Shown one piece after another: positions 17,575 to 25,817 of a DNA stretch of 64,000 nucleotides. Every line of letters starts with the position of its first letter. Position 1 is the stretch's first letter. This stretch comes from JARFQW01 sp963842955 (lineage in GTDB: Bacteria; Pseudomonadota; Gammaproteobacteria; Steroidobacterales; XN24): the NCBI GenBank assembly GCA_963842955.1, contig CAWJIJ010000009.1, positions 124,001-188,000 of the forward strand, in the 5' to 3' direction. The position numbers were made by a program, and so were the translations under genes. The notes beneath the pieces were generated by a model. That model did not search any database and had not been told where the DNA came from. It saw only the letters and a list, made by a program, of their open reading frames with translations.

Positions 17575-18933
17575 TCAGGCCTTGTCGTTGCGCTGCATCG
17601 GGAAATCGTCTTCGTCGCCGTCCTCGTCCGTATCCAGTGTGTCGGCGTCGGCCGGGACACGGCCGGTGAGTCGCCGCATTTCCTCGTCGAAGGCGTCGGC
17701 GAACCGGGGTCCAGCGATGTTGGCGAAATTCTCGTCGGAGTGGCCGGCGATAACCTGGTAATAATCCCGGTAGAGGTCCCAGAACTTCGACTTGTTCGTG
17801 GATTTCAGCAAAGCGCCTCGCTTCAGTCCCCTGTTGAACTTTTCTTCGAGGCCCTCCGGGTCAAAGCGATCAAGCAGGTCGCGGAAGGAGGCCCGCATGG
17901 CCACCACGGTGGCGGCCTGGTGGGCGCGCACGTCCTCCAGGGCTTCCTCCACCGCCTCGACCGGTGGCAGATAGTCCGCCGGCCGCTTGTAGAAGAGATG
18001 CTTGAGGGCTTCTTCGGCGTTCGGGGAAAACTTCAGCGGGTTGTTTTCCTTGGGCTGAATCGTGGTCTGGCTCAGCCGGAACTGCCCCTTGACCAGTGAC
18101 CGGGTCCGAAGGACGTTGATGGTGCCCTCGGCTGTCGCGCGAATGAAATGCCCGATCGTGATCAGCGTCTGTTGCTCCCGGCCCGGCGGCAGCCGTGACG
18201 GGTCGAGGCCTGCGGCCTCCATGATGATGGCCAGCGCCCGGGTGTTGGATGCCCCGTCGCCGGGCGACTCATAAACCCCGCTCTGCCCAAAGTCCTCCGG
18301 CGTGAACTCCGGGTCGGCAAACGGGCTGTTCCCGGTCAGATCCAGCTCGGAGCCCGGGTAGGGGCGAGTGGCACGGTGATCTTCCCGCTCCGGTGAGGGG
18401 TTCATGCCGGTGTCGTCCTGCAGGCTCAGCTCGGACAGATCCGGCTCGATGGCCGGCTCCGCCACCTTGGCGATCGGCTCCGGATCCGGCCGGGCCAGCG
18501 CCTCGTGTTCCAGGACCCGGAGATCGCCGGTCCCCGGATCCTCGGGTGTTTCGGGATCATCGGCGTCGTCGGCGATGAACACGCCCGTGTCTTCTGTCCC
18601 GTCGGCGCTGACGTTGACGATCCTCGCGAGGAACTGGTAGTCGCCCATGCGCAGGCGGTCGCCGTCGTACAGCCGCAGCGGCGTGCCCTTGCCGACCGGC
18701 TGATCCGAATCGTTGACGAACACGCCATTGGTGCTGGAGTCCGTCAGGTAGTACGCACCGCCCTGGTAGTCCACAATTGCGTGGCGAGCCGAGATATAGC
18801 GGTCGGGATCAGGAAGAACCCAGTCGTTGTCGGGCGCGCGGCCCACCGTTCCCCCATGCACGCTGAACACGTGTACGCTATCCGCACCGAGGATGTGCTT
18901 TTGCTTACTCGTAATCTTGAGCGTGAGCGGCAT
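17575..18933 (-). CDS. TagH-like FHA-domain protein (type VI secretion-associated family), stand-alone
   Basis: 452 residues. The N-terminal FHA domain (~20-110) has G-R-A-P-D-N-D, S-A-R-H and S-S-T-N-G-V-F-V-N, the phosphothreonine-binding set. A low-complexity acidic linker follows (~115-240). The C-terminal domain (~245-440) matches the TagH/ImpI type: a helical block with E-G-T-I-N-V-L-R-T-R, N-P-L-K-F-S-P-N-A-E-E-A-L and F-W-D-L-Y-R-D-Y-Y. In T6SS loci TagH reads kinase PpkA signals. No other T6SS gene is in this window, so the partner must be elsewhere or the role differs. It converges with pncB and diverges from the DUF1820 gene. Confidence 0.78.
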   Translation of the reverse strand: MPLTLKITSKQKHILGADSVHVFSVHGGTVGRAPDNDWVLPDPDRYISARHAIVDYQGGAYYLTDSSTNGVFVNDSDQPVGKGTPLRLYDGDRLRMGDYQFLARIVNVSADGTEDTGVFIADDADDPETPEDPGTGDLRVLEHEALARPDPEPIAKVAEPAIEPDLSELSLQDDTGMNPSPEREDHRATRPYPGSELDLTGNSPFADPEFTPEDFGQSGVYESPGDGASNTRALAIIMEAAGLDPSRLPPGREQQTLITIGHFIRATAEGTINVLRTRSLVKGQFRLSQTTIQPKENNPLKFSPNAEEALKHLFYKRPADYLPPVEAVEEALEDVRAHQAATVVAMRASFRDLLDRFDPEGLEEKFNRGLKRGALLKSTNKSKFWDLYRDYYQVIAGHSDENFANIAGPRFADAFDEEMRRLTGRVPADADTLDTDEDGDEDDFPMQRNDKA

Positions 18934-19050
18934 GATTCGGCCAATTCCCTGTGCGCCATTGACTTGCCGGCGTGGGAGCCAAAAATAGAGGATCTACGGC
19001 TTGCCCACAACCAACCCGGGCATAAGTGTCTCATTTTCAGCGAGTGCCGC

Positions 19051-19389
19051 ATGGCCACAAGTCACATTTACAAGATCGTTTTTATGAACCAGGGCAAGGT
19101 TTACGAGATCTATGCCCGCAACGTATCCCATGGGGACCTGTTCGGATTTGTACAGGTGGAAGAACTGGTTTTCGGGGAACGCAGCTCGGTTGTCGTGGAT
19201 CCCGCGGAAGAGCGCATTCAATCCGAGTTCTCCGGCGTAAAGCGAAGCTATATCCCTCTTCACTCGGTGATTCGCATCGATGAGGTCGAGAAGCAGGGTG
19301 TGAGCAAGATTTCCTCGGTGGAAGGGGGCAACGTGGCCCAGTTCCCCATGCCGGTCTATACCCCGGGCGATCCCGGGCCCGGCAAGTAG
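19051..19389 (+). CDS. DUF1820 family protein
   Basis: 112-residue protein beginning H-I-Y-K-I-V-F-M-N-Q-G-K-V-Y-E-I-Y-A-R, a pattern typical of the DUF1820 family of gammaproteobacteria. Later blocks are L-F-G-F-V-Q-V-E-E-L-V-F-G and Y-I-P-L-H-S-V-I-R-I-D-E-V-E. No catalytic motif is visible and its function is unknown. ATG 19051 was chosen because conservation begins at once. It sits five bases before the MBL-fold gene, so they are probably one unit. Confidence 0.85.
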   Translation: MATSHIYKIVFMNQGKVYEIYARNVSHGDLFGFVQVEELVFGERSSVVVDPAEERIQSEFSGVKRSYIPLHSVIRIDEVEKQGVSKISSVEGGNVAQFPMPVYTPGDPGPGK

Positions 19390-19394
19390 TCGTC

Positions 19395-20162
19395 TTGTCG
19401 GGGCTGCGTTTCGCCTATCTGGGCAGCGGCAGCCGCGGCAATGCCGCCGTTATCCAGGCGGGCCGGACCACAGTGATGCTGGATTGTGGCTTTTCCGCGG
19501 CGGAGGCCGGGAGACGTCTCCAGCGCCTGGGGCTCGAGGGGGCCGACGTGGCGGCACTGGTGGTCACCCACGAGCACGGAGATCACATTTCGGGCGTGGC
19601 CAGGTTTGCGCGGCGCTATGGCGTTCCGGTGTGGATGACGCCAGGCACGGCCCGGGCGGCAACGGATCTCGATGTGCCCGAGCTGAACCTCTTTAGCTGC
19701 CACGAGCCGTTCGCTGTTGACGGACTCTTGCTCGAACCCGCGCCGGTGCCCCACGATGCCAGGGAGCCCTGCCAGTTCGTGTTTTCCGACGGCGCGCACC
19801 GGCTCGGCATCCTGACCGACCTTGGCCATGTCAGCCGTCATGTTACCCGGGCGTTCGCGGCGTGCGATGCGCTCGTTGTCGAGTGCAACCACGATCCGGA
19901 GCTGCTGGAGCAGGGACCGTATCCCCCGTCAGTCAAGGCGCGTGTCGGGGGCGATCTGGGCCATCTGAACAACAGCCAGGCCGCCGGGCTGGTGGCGGGC
20001 ATCGATGCCTCCGCGCTGAGTCATCTGGTCGCCGTCCATGTCAGCGAAACCAATAATCGTGCGGATCTGGCCCGCCGCGCCCTTGCGGCTGCTGCCGGAG
20101 CCGCTGACGCGGATATTGAAGTGGCCCGGCAGGACGAGGGCCTCGGCTGGCGTTCCGTCTGA
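19395..20162 (+). CDS. MBL-fold metallohydrolase (YycJ/WalJ-like)
   Basis: 255-residue metallo-beta-lactamase-fold protein with the metal motif T-H-E-H-G-D-H-I-S-G near residue 58, D-L-G-H near residue 140 and N-H-D near 160. The N-terminal L-G-S-G-S-R-G-N-A and L-D-C-G-F match the YycJ-like group. Substrate unknown; family members are often thought to act on nucleic acids. It starts with TTG at 19395. Confidence 0.85.
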   Translation: MSGLRFAYLGSGSRGNAAVIQAGRTTVMLDCGFSAAEAGRRLQRLGLEGADVAALVVTHEHGDHISGVARFARRYGVPVWMTPGTARAATDLDVPELNLFSCHEPFAVDGLLLEPAPVPHDAREPCQFVFSDGAHRLGILTDLGHVSRHVTRAFAACDALVVECNHDPELLEQGPYPPSVKARVGGDLGHLNNSQAAGLVAGIDASALSHLVAVHVSETNNRADLARRALAAAAGAADADIEVARQDEGLGWRSV

Positions 20163-20180
20163 CCCGGCGCGCTGTCCGGG

Positions 20181-20209
20181 TGGGCAGCCCCGGCTTCAGA
20201 GGCTAGAAT
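20181..20209 (+). promoter_or_regulatory. Candidate sigma-70 promoter of purL
   Basis: TGGGCA (20181-20186; four of six -35 matches), a 17-base spacer and TAGAAT (20204-20209; five of six -10 matches) end 30 bases before the purL ATG. This is the best-spaced pair I see outside the rubrerythrin region. I see no PurR-like palindrome next to it. Confidence 0.45.
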
Positions 20210-20239
20210 CTCCGCTCCCCGCTGCCTTGGCCCGCCGAC

Positions 20240-23200
20240 ATGCATATCGTTTCCGGCGCTCCCGCGCTTTCCCGCTTCCGCATCGACAAGACGCTGGAGG
20301 CCCTCGGGGAGATTTCTCCCGATATCGGCGGCCTCGCCACCCGGTGGATGCATTTCTGCGAGTTGTCCCGTGACCTGGATGCCAGTGAACAGGGGGTTCT
20401 CGATCGCCTGCTTCACTACGGACCGACCCGCCGGCCCCAGGCGCCGGAAGGCCAGCTCGTCCTCGTGCTTCCCCGGCCCGGGACGATTTCGCCGTGGTCG
20501 ACGAAAGCCACCGACATCGCCCATAACGCGGGACTGGACTGTGTAACCCGGATCGAGCGCGGACTGGCCTGGTACGTGGCTGCTTCCCGGCCACTGGATG
20601 CCGGTGAGCTGGAGAAGGTGAGCGCCCTGGTGCACGACCGGATGACCGAATCGGTGGTCTACGACACGGCCGATGCCGGGATCCTGTTCGAGCACCACCA
20701 GCCGCAGCCGCTCGCGACGGTGGATGTCATCGGTGCGGGCCGCGATGCGCTGGTGGCCGCCGATTCCGAACTCGGGCTCGCACTGAGCGCCGACGAGGTC
20801 GACTATCTTCTGGAGCATTTTGTTGCCACGGGCCGTAATCCGACCGATGCGGAGCTGATGATGTTCGCGCAGGCCAATTCGGAGCATTGCCGGCACAAGA
20901 TATTCAACGCCGACTGGATCGTGGACGGTGAAACCGGCGACCGGACACTTTTCCAGATGATCCGCAACACTCACGCGCATGCCCCCGATGGCGTCCTGTC
21001 CGCCTACCGGGACAATGCGGCGGTCATCGAGGGATGGCCCGGGCATCGCTTTCTGCCGGCGCAAGCCGACGGGCGCTACGGCTATGTGGAAGAAGACATT
21101 CACATCCTGATGAAGGTGGAAACCCACAATCATCCAACCGCCATTTCTCCCTTTCCTGGCGCGGCCACCGGGTCGGGGGGAGAGATCCGGGACGAAGGGG
21201 CCACCGGACGCGGCGCCAAGCCCAAGGCGGGCCTGGCCGGGTTTTCCGTTTCGGACCTGTGTCTGCCCGCGGCACCGCAGCCCTGGGAGGCCCCCTACGG
21301 CAAACCGGACCGTATCGCGTCGGCGCTGGACATCATGCTGGAAGGACCGATCGGCGCCGCAGCCTTCAACAACGAATTCGGGCGGCCCAACCTGGCCGGC
21401 TATTTCCGCACCTACGAGCAAGCCGTTGACGGCGTTGTCCGGGGCTATCACAAGCCGATCATGGTGGCCGGCGGCATGGGCAATATCCGTGCGAACCATG
21501 TGGAGAAGTGCGACATCCCTCCGGGAGCGCTCCTGGTCGTTCTGGGCGGTCCGGCGATGCTGATCGGCCTGGGCGGCGGCGCCGCGTCATCGATGAGCAG
21601 CGGGCAGAGCAGCGAGGACCTGGACTTTGCTTCCGTGCAGCGGGGAAACCCCGAAATGCAGCGCAGGGCCCAGGAAGTCATCGACGTCTGCTGGGGTCTC
21701 GGCGACGACAACCCCATCCTGCTGATTCATGACGTGGGGGCCGGCGGCCTGTCCAATGCGCTGCCGGAGGTTATTGATCACAGCAGCCTCGGCGGGGAGA
21801 TCGAGCTCAGGCGGGTCCCCAGCGACGAGCCGGGCATGTCGCCGATGCAGATCTGGTGCAACGAAGCCCAGGAACGCTATGTGCTGGCGGTCGGGCAGGA
21901 TCGCATCGCGGAGTTCGAGGCCATCTGCCGGCGTGAGCGATGCCCCTACGCCGTCGTCGGCCAGACGACCGATGAACGCCAGCTGATCGTGGCCGACGAG
22001 CGCTTTGGCAACCAGCCGGTGGACATGCCGGTTGAGGTGCTGCTCGGCAAGACCCCACGCATGACCCGTGATGTCACCCGGGTATCGCGCCAGGGTTCGC
22101 CGCTGCCGGGGGACATGGATATCGGCGACGCCGCCCGGCGCATCCTTTCGCTTCCCGCGGTCGCCGACAAGACATTCCTGATCACGATCGGCGACCGGAC
22201 CGTCGGCGGACTGACCGCGCGCGACCAGATGGCCGGTCCCTGGCAGGTCCCGGTCAGCGATGTCGCCGTGACCCTGTCCGGGTATCGCGGGCATACGGGT
22301 GAGGCCATGGCCATGGGGGAGCGCACGCCGGTGGCCATACTGGACCCGGCCGCGTCCGGGCGCCTGGCTATCGCCGAGTCCATCACCAACATCGCCGCGG
22401 CGCCGATATCGTCGCTGGGACAGGTTCGCTTGTCGGCCAACTGGATGGCGGCCTGCGGCTTCGACGGCGAAGATGCCGCTTTGTTCGACACCGTTCGCGC
22501 CGTGGGCGAGGCCCTCTGCCCGGACCTCGGTATCGCGATCCCGGTCGGCAAGGACTCGCTGTCCATGCAGACTCGCTGGGTGGGACGGGACGGCGCGGAA
22601 AAACGCGTTGTCGCTCCGTTGTCCCTGATCGTATCGGCGTTTGCCCCGGTGACCGATGCGCGCCGGGTTCTGACCCCTTGCCTGGATCGGGATGAGGCGG
22701 ACACGGAACTCGTCCTCATCGACCTTGGCTGCGGGCAGTACCGCATGGGAGGCTCGGCGCTTGCACAGGTCCACGCCTGCACCGGCACGACGCCCCCGGA
22801 CCTGGATGACCCGGCTCTGCTCAAGGGTTTCTTTTCCGCCGTCCAGGCGCTGGCCAAAGAGGGCCTAATCATTGCCTATCATGATCGCTCCGACGGCGGA
22901 CTGTTCGTGACCCTGGCAGAGATGGCGTTCGCGGGCCGGGCCGGCTTTCGTGTCGATATCGACGGGCTGCATCCCGATACGGCCCGGGCCCTGTTCAGCG
23001 AAGAACTCGGTGCGGTTGTCCAGGTCCGCGCAGCCGATCGGGACCGGGTCATGGCGGTCTTCGAGGCGTCAGGACTGGCCGCCTGTTGTCATCGGATCGG
23101 CACGGTCACCAACGACGGTGAGTGCGTGTTTCAGCGCGGCGACGCGCCGGTGTTCTCGGGCCGGCGGCTGGATCTTCACCGCGTCTGGTCGGAAACCACC

Positions 23201-24121
23201 TTCCAGATGCAGTCCTTGCGGGACAATCCCGAGTGCGCCAGGGAGGAGTATGACCGTCTCCTTGACGAGGACGAGCCTGGGCTGTTCGCCAGCCTGAGCT
23301 TTGATCCGGCCGAGGACGTGGCCGCCCCGCTGATCGCAACCGGGGTGCGGCCCCGGGTCGCAGTCCTGAGGGAGCAGGGCGTGAACAGTCACGTGGAGAT
23401 GGCCGCTGCCTTCGAACGCGCCGGCTTCGATCCGGTCGATGTCCACATGAGTGACATCGTCGAGGGCCGCCGCGGTCTTGGCGAGTTCTCTGTGCTGGTC
23501 GCCTGTGGCGGTTTTTCCTATGGAGACGTCCTGGGCGCAGGCGAAGGCTGGGCAAAAACCATCCTGTTCAATCCGCGAGCCCGGGGCGAATTCGAAGCCT
23601 TTTTCGAGCGGCCCCAGACTCTGAGCCTGGGCATCTGTAACGGCTGCCAGATGCTGTCCAGCCTGAAATCCCTGATTCCCGGTTCGGACCCCTGGCCGCG
23701 CTTCGTTCGTAACCGCTCCGAACAGTTCGAGGCGCGTCTGGGCCTGGTCCGCATTGATCCGGGGCCGTCGGTGTTTCTCAATGGCATGCAGGACTCGGTT
23801 CTTCCGATCGCGATTTCCCACGGTGAAGGCCAGGCCGAGTTTGCCGGTGACGAGCAACGGCAAGAATGCGGTAATGATGGGCTGATAGCCTTGCGGTATG
23901 TGGACACCCGCGGCGCCGTGGCCTCCCGATATCCCCATAACCCCAATGGATCGCCTGACGGGATCGCGGGCCTGTGTTCTGCCGACGGACGGGTCACCCT
24001 GTCCATGCCTCACCCCGAACGGGTCTTTCGCAGCGTGCAGCATTCCTGGTGTCCACCGGAATGGGGAGAGGACGGGCCATGGATGAGACTATGGCGGAAC
24101 GCCCGGGTCTGGCTCGACTAG
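20240..24121 (+). CDS. purL: Phosphoribosylformylglycinamidine synthase (PurL, large single-chain form)
   Basis: Fourth step of purine synthesis: FGAR + glutamine + ATP to FGAM. The 1,293-residue protein is the fused large form of gammaproteobacteria (E. coli 1,295). N-terminal linker to ~200. FGAM synthase core to ~1,000 with N-S-E-H-C-R-H-K, K-V-E-T-H-N-H-P-T-A-I and S-D-R-T-V-G-G type blocks (here G-D-R-T-V-G-G). The class I glutaminase (~1,035-1,293) has the nucleophile region G-I-C-N-G-C-Q and S-H-G-E-G-Q-A. Its end overlaps the next gene by 43 bases. Confidence 0.97.
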   Translation: MHIVSGAPALSRFRIDKTLEALGEISPDIGGLATRWMHFCELSRDLDASEQGVLDRLLHYGPTRRPQAPEGQLVLVLPRPGTISPWSTKATDIAHNAGLDCVTRIERGLAWYVAASRPLDAGELEKVSALVHDRMTESVVYDTADAGILFEHHQPQPLATVDVIGAGRDALVAADSELGLALSADEVDYLLEHFVATGRNPTDAELMMFAQANSEHCRHKIFNADWIVDGETGDRTLFQMIRNTHAHAPDGVLSAYRDNAAVIEGWPGHRFLPAQADGRYGYVEEDIHILMKVETHNHPTAISPFPGAATGSGGEIRDEGATGRGAKPKAGLAGFSVSDLCLPAAPQPWEAPYGKPDRIASALDIMLEGPIGAAAFNNEFGRPNLAGYFRTYEQAVDGVVRGYHKPIMVAGGMGNIRANHVEKCDIPPGALLVVLGGPAMLIGLGGGAASSMSSGQSSEDLDFASVQRGNPEMQRRAQEVIDVCWGLGDDNPILLIHDVGAGGLSNALPEVIDHSSLGGEIELRRVPSDEPGMSPMQIWCNEAQERYVLAVGQDRIAEFEAICRRERCPYAVVGQTTDERQLIVADERFGNQPVDMPVEVLLGKTPRMTRDVTRVSRQGSPLPGDMDIGDAARRILSLPAVADKTFLITIGDRTVGGLTARDQMAGPWQVPVSDVAVTLSGYRGHTGEAMAMGERTPVAILDPAASGRLAIAESITNIAAAPISSLGQVRLSANWMAACGFDGEDAALFDTVRAVGEALCPDLGIAIPVGKDSLSMQTRWVGRDGAEKRVVAPLSLIVSAFAPVTDARRVLTPCLDRDEADTELVLIDLGCGQYRMGGSALAQVHACTGTTPPDLDDPALLKGFFSAVQALAKEGLIIAYHDRSDGGLFVTLAEMAFAGRAGFRVDIDGLHPDTARALFSEELGAVVQVRAADRDRVMAVFEASGLAACCHRIGTVTNDGECVFQRGDAPVFSGRRLDLHRVWSETTFQMQSLRDNPECAREEYDRLLDEDEPGLFASLSFDPAEDVAAPLIATGVRPRVAVLREQGVNSHVEMAAAFERAGFDPVDVHMSDIVEGRRGLGEFSVLVACGGFSYGDVLGAGEGWAKTILFNPRARGEFEAFFERPQTLSLGICNGCQMLSSLKSLIPGSDPWPRFVRNRSEQFEARLGLVRIDPGPSVFLNGMQDSVLPIAISHGEGQAEFAGDEQRQECGNDGLIALRYVDTRGAVASRYPHNPNGSPDGIAGLCSADGRVTLSMPHPERVFRSVQHSWCPPEWGEDGPWMRLWRNARVWLD

Positions 24122-25797
24122 TCGCGCGGAGCCTGGGCAGGTGCGGCCTCGCGGTCGCCCTGTTGCTGGGGTTGGCGTTTCTTGGCGCTTGCGGCCGCGG
24201 GTCGACCGCCGATCCGGACCTGCGCCTGGTGCTGTTCATCACGGTGGACCAGCTGCGTGGCGATATGCCCGGGCGTGCAGCGAAGGACGGCAGGGAGGGG
24301 GGCTTCCGCTATCTTCTCGAGCGTGGGGCGGTTTTTCCCGATGTCCACTTCGGGCACGAGTCCACCCAGACGGCCACCGGCAACGCCACCCTTTTTACGG
24401 GCGCTGACGCCCGCTACCACGGTATGGTGGCCAACGAGTGGGCCGACGATTTCAGCGGAAAAAGGGTCTACTGCGTCGCGGATCCCGATCACCATTTGCT
24501 GGGCGAGGACAGTGGCCCGAATGCCGGCGTGTCCCCTGCCAACCTCGATGCGCCGACTTTTGGAGACGTGCTGATCAGGACGAGCGTTGGCGAGAGCCGC
24601 GTTTTCTCGGTGTCCACAAAAGACCGCGGCGCGATCATTCCGGCAGGCCAGCTCGGCAAGGCTTTCTGGTACTCGAAAGCCACCGGACACTACGTCACGA
24701 GCAGCTACTACTACACCGAGCCGCCGGTCTGGCTCGATGCCTTCAATGGTTCCTCGGCTGCGGCCAGCTATCGCGGAGCCGTTTGGGATCTGGCCGCATC
24801 GCGCGATCGCTATGCGGCACTGGATCGGGACCAGCAGGCATGGGAGCGGGATATACCGGGCCTGGGCAGGACGTTCCCGCACCGGCTGGCGGACGTCGAT
24901 GACGGGTCCTTCGCATCGGCTCTTCGCTTCACGCCGTTTGCCGACGAGATGACTGTCGACCTGGCCACAGTCATGCTCGATGAGGAAGGGCTTGGCCAGG
25001 GCGATGCCGTGGATGTGCTCGCGGTGGGCCTGTCGGCGGCTGATTACATCGGCCATGCGTTTGGTGTCGAGAGCCTCGAAGTCGAGGACAACCTGATTCG
25101 GCTGGATCGTCAGATCGAACGACTGCTTGATCACATCGACCGTCGCGTGGGTCTCGAGCGGACCCTTGTCGTCCTGTCGTCGGACCACGGCGTCGCTCCC
25201 ACCCCGGATTACCTCGTAGAGCTGGGTGGCCGCGCGGGTCGGGTGGATGTGGCCGCGATGCTCGATCTCGTCCGCGATACGCTGAGTGATCGCTTCGGCT
25301 TGCCCGAAACGACGCTGCAGGGGTTCTATCGTCCTTCCCTGCACCTGAACCGCGCTGCGCTGAGCAGCCGCGGACTCGATCTGGGCGAAGTGCAGGACAG
25401 CCTGGCTTCGGCGCTGCTGAGCGGTGTGCCCGGTCTTGCCCATGCGATTCCGGCCCACCGGCTGGAAAATCCCGTCTCCGGCTCGGCCGGTGACCTGCTG
25501 GAGCGGGTGCGCCGTGGCTATCACCCGGTTCGGTCCGGGGATCTCATCCTGGTCGCCGCCCCGGGCTGGATGCTGCATGCCCATGCGGACCAGTTTGCGG
25601 GCATGCACGGCACGCCCTACATGTACGACACCTGGATTCCCCTGTTGATCGCCGGGCCTGGTGTCGTTGCCGGCCGGTTCGAGGAGCGCGTGGACGCGAC
25701 GCGGGTTGCTCCAACGGTGGCTGCGCTCATCGGAATTCCCGCGCCGGATGCCGCCACCACGCCCGCGATTCGCGAAGTGATAGCATCTTCCGACTGA
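24079..25797 (+). CDS. PafA-like alkaline phosphatase family lipoprotein
   Basis: Exported phosphatase of 572 residues. The N-terminus has a hydrophobic stretch ending L-G-A-C, a lipobox with Cys near residue 36, so it is likely a lipoprotein. The catalytic pattern is alkaline-phosphatase superfamily: T-V-D-Q-L-R-G-D (metal Asp), S-T-Q-T-A-T-G-N-A-T (nucleophile Thr region), S-T-K-D-R-G-A-I (the K-x-R pair used by PafA monoesterases), Y-I-G-H and S-S-D-H-G. These point to a phosphate monoesterase rather than a sulfatase. ATG 24079 has GAGAGGA upstream but lies inside purL; ATG 24091 is an alternative. Confidence 0.85.
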   Translation: MDETMAERPGLARLVARSLGRCGLAVALLLGLAFLGACGRGSTADPDLRLVLFITVDQLRGDMPGRAAKDGREGGFRYLLERGAVFPDVHFGHESTQTATGNATLFTGADARYHGMVANEWADDFSGKRVYCVADPDHHLLGEDSGPNAGVSPANLDAPTFGDVLIRTSVGESRVFSVSTKDRGAIIPAGQLGKAFWYSKATGHYVTSSYYYTEPPVWLDAFNGSSAAASYRGAVWDLAASRDRYAALDRDQQAWERDIPGLGRTFPHRLADVDDGSFASALRFTPFADEMTVDLATVMLDEEGLGQGDAVDVLAVGLSAADYIGHAFGVESLEVEDNLIRLDRQIERLLDHIDRRVGLERTLVVLSSDHGVAPTPDYLVELGGRAGRVDVAAMLDLVRDTLSDRFGLPETTLQGFYRPSLHLNRAALSSRGLDLGEVQDSLASALLSGVPGLAHAIPAHRLENPVSGSAGDLLERVRRGYHPVRSGDLILVAAPGWMLHAHADQFAGMHGTPYMYDTWIPLLIAGPGVVAGRFEERVDATRVAPTVAALIGIPAPDAATTPAIREVIASSD

Positions 25798-25817
25798 CCT
25801 GACACGAGGGGGCCGGG

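Noticed and set aside
16182..17660. A 492-residue minus-strand open frame opposite pncB
   Set aside because: The plus strand has PncB motifs in three successive frames; the antisense frame is repetitive Arg/Gln/His-rich sequence with no family resemblance.
17161..18099. A separate plus-strand gene of 312 residues after pncB
   Set aside because: Only its first part matches the PncB C-terminus; the rest runs antisense through tagH. It is the shifted frame of pncB, not a new gene.
23974..24078. Longer N-terminus for the PafA-like phosphatase
   Set aside because: The extra 35 residues would precede the signal peptide and lie inside the conserved end of purL; ATG 24079 has a good ribosome-binding site.
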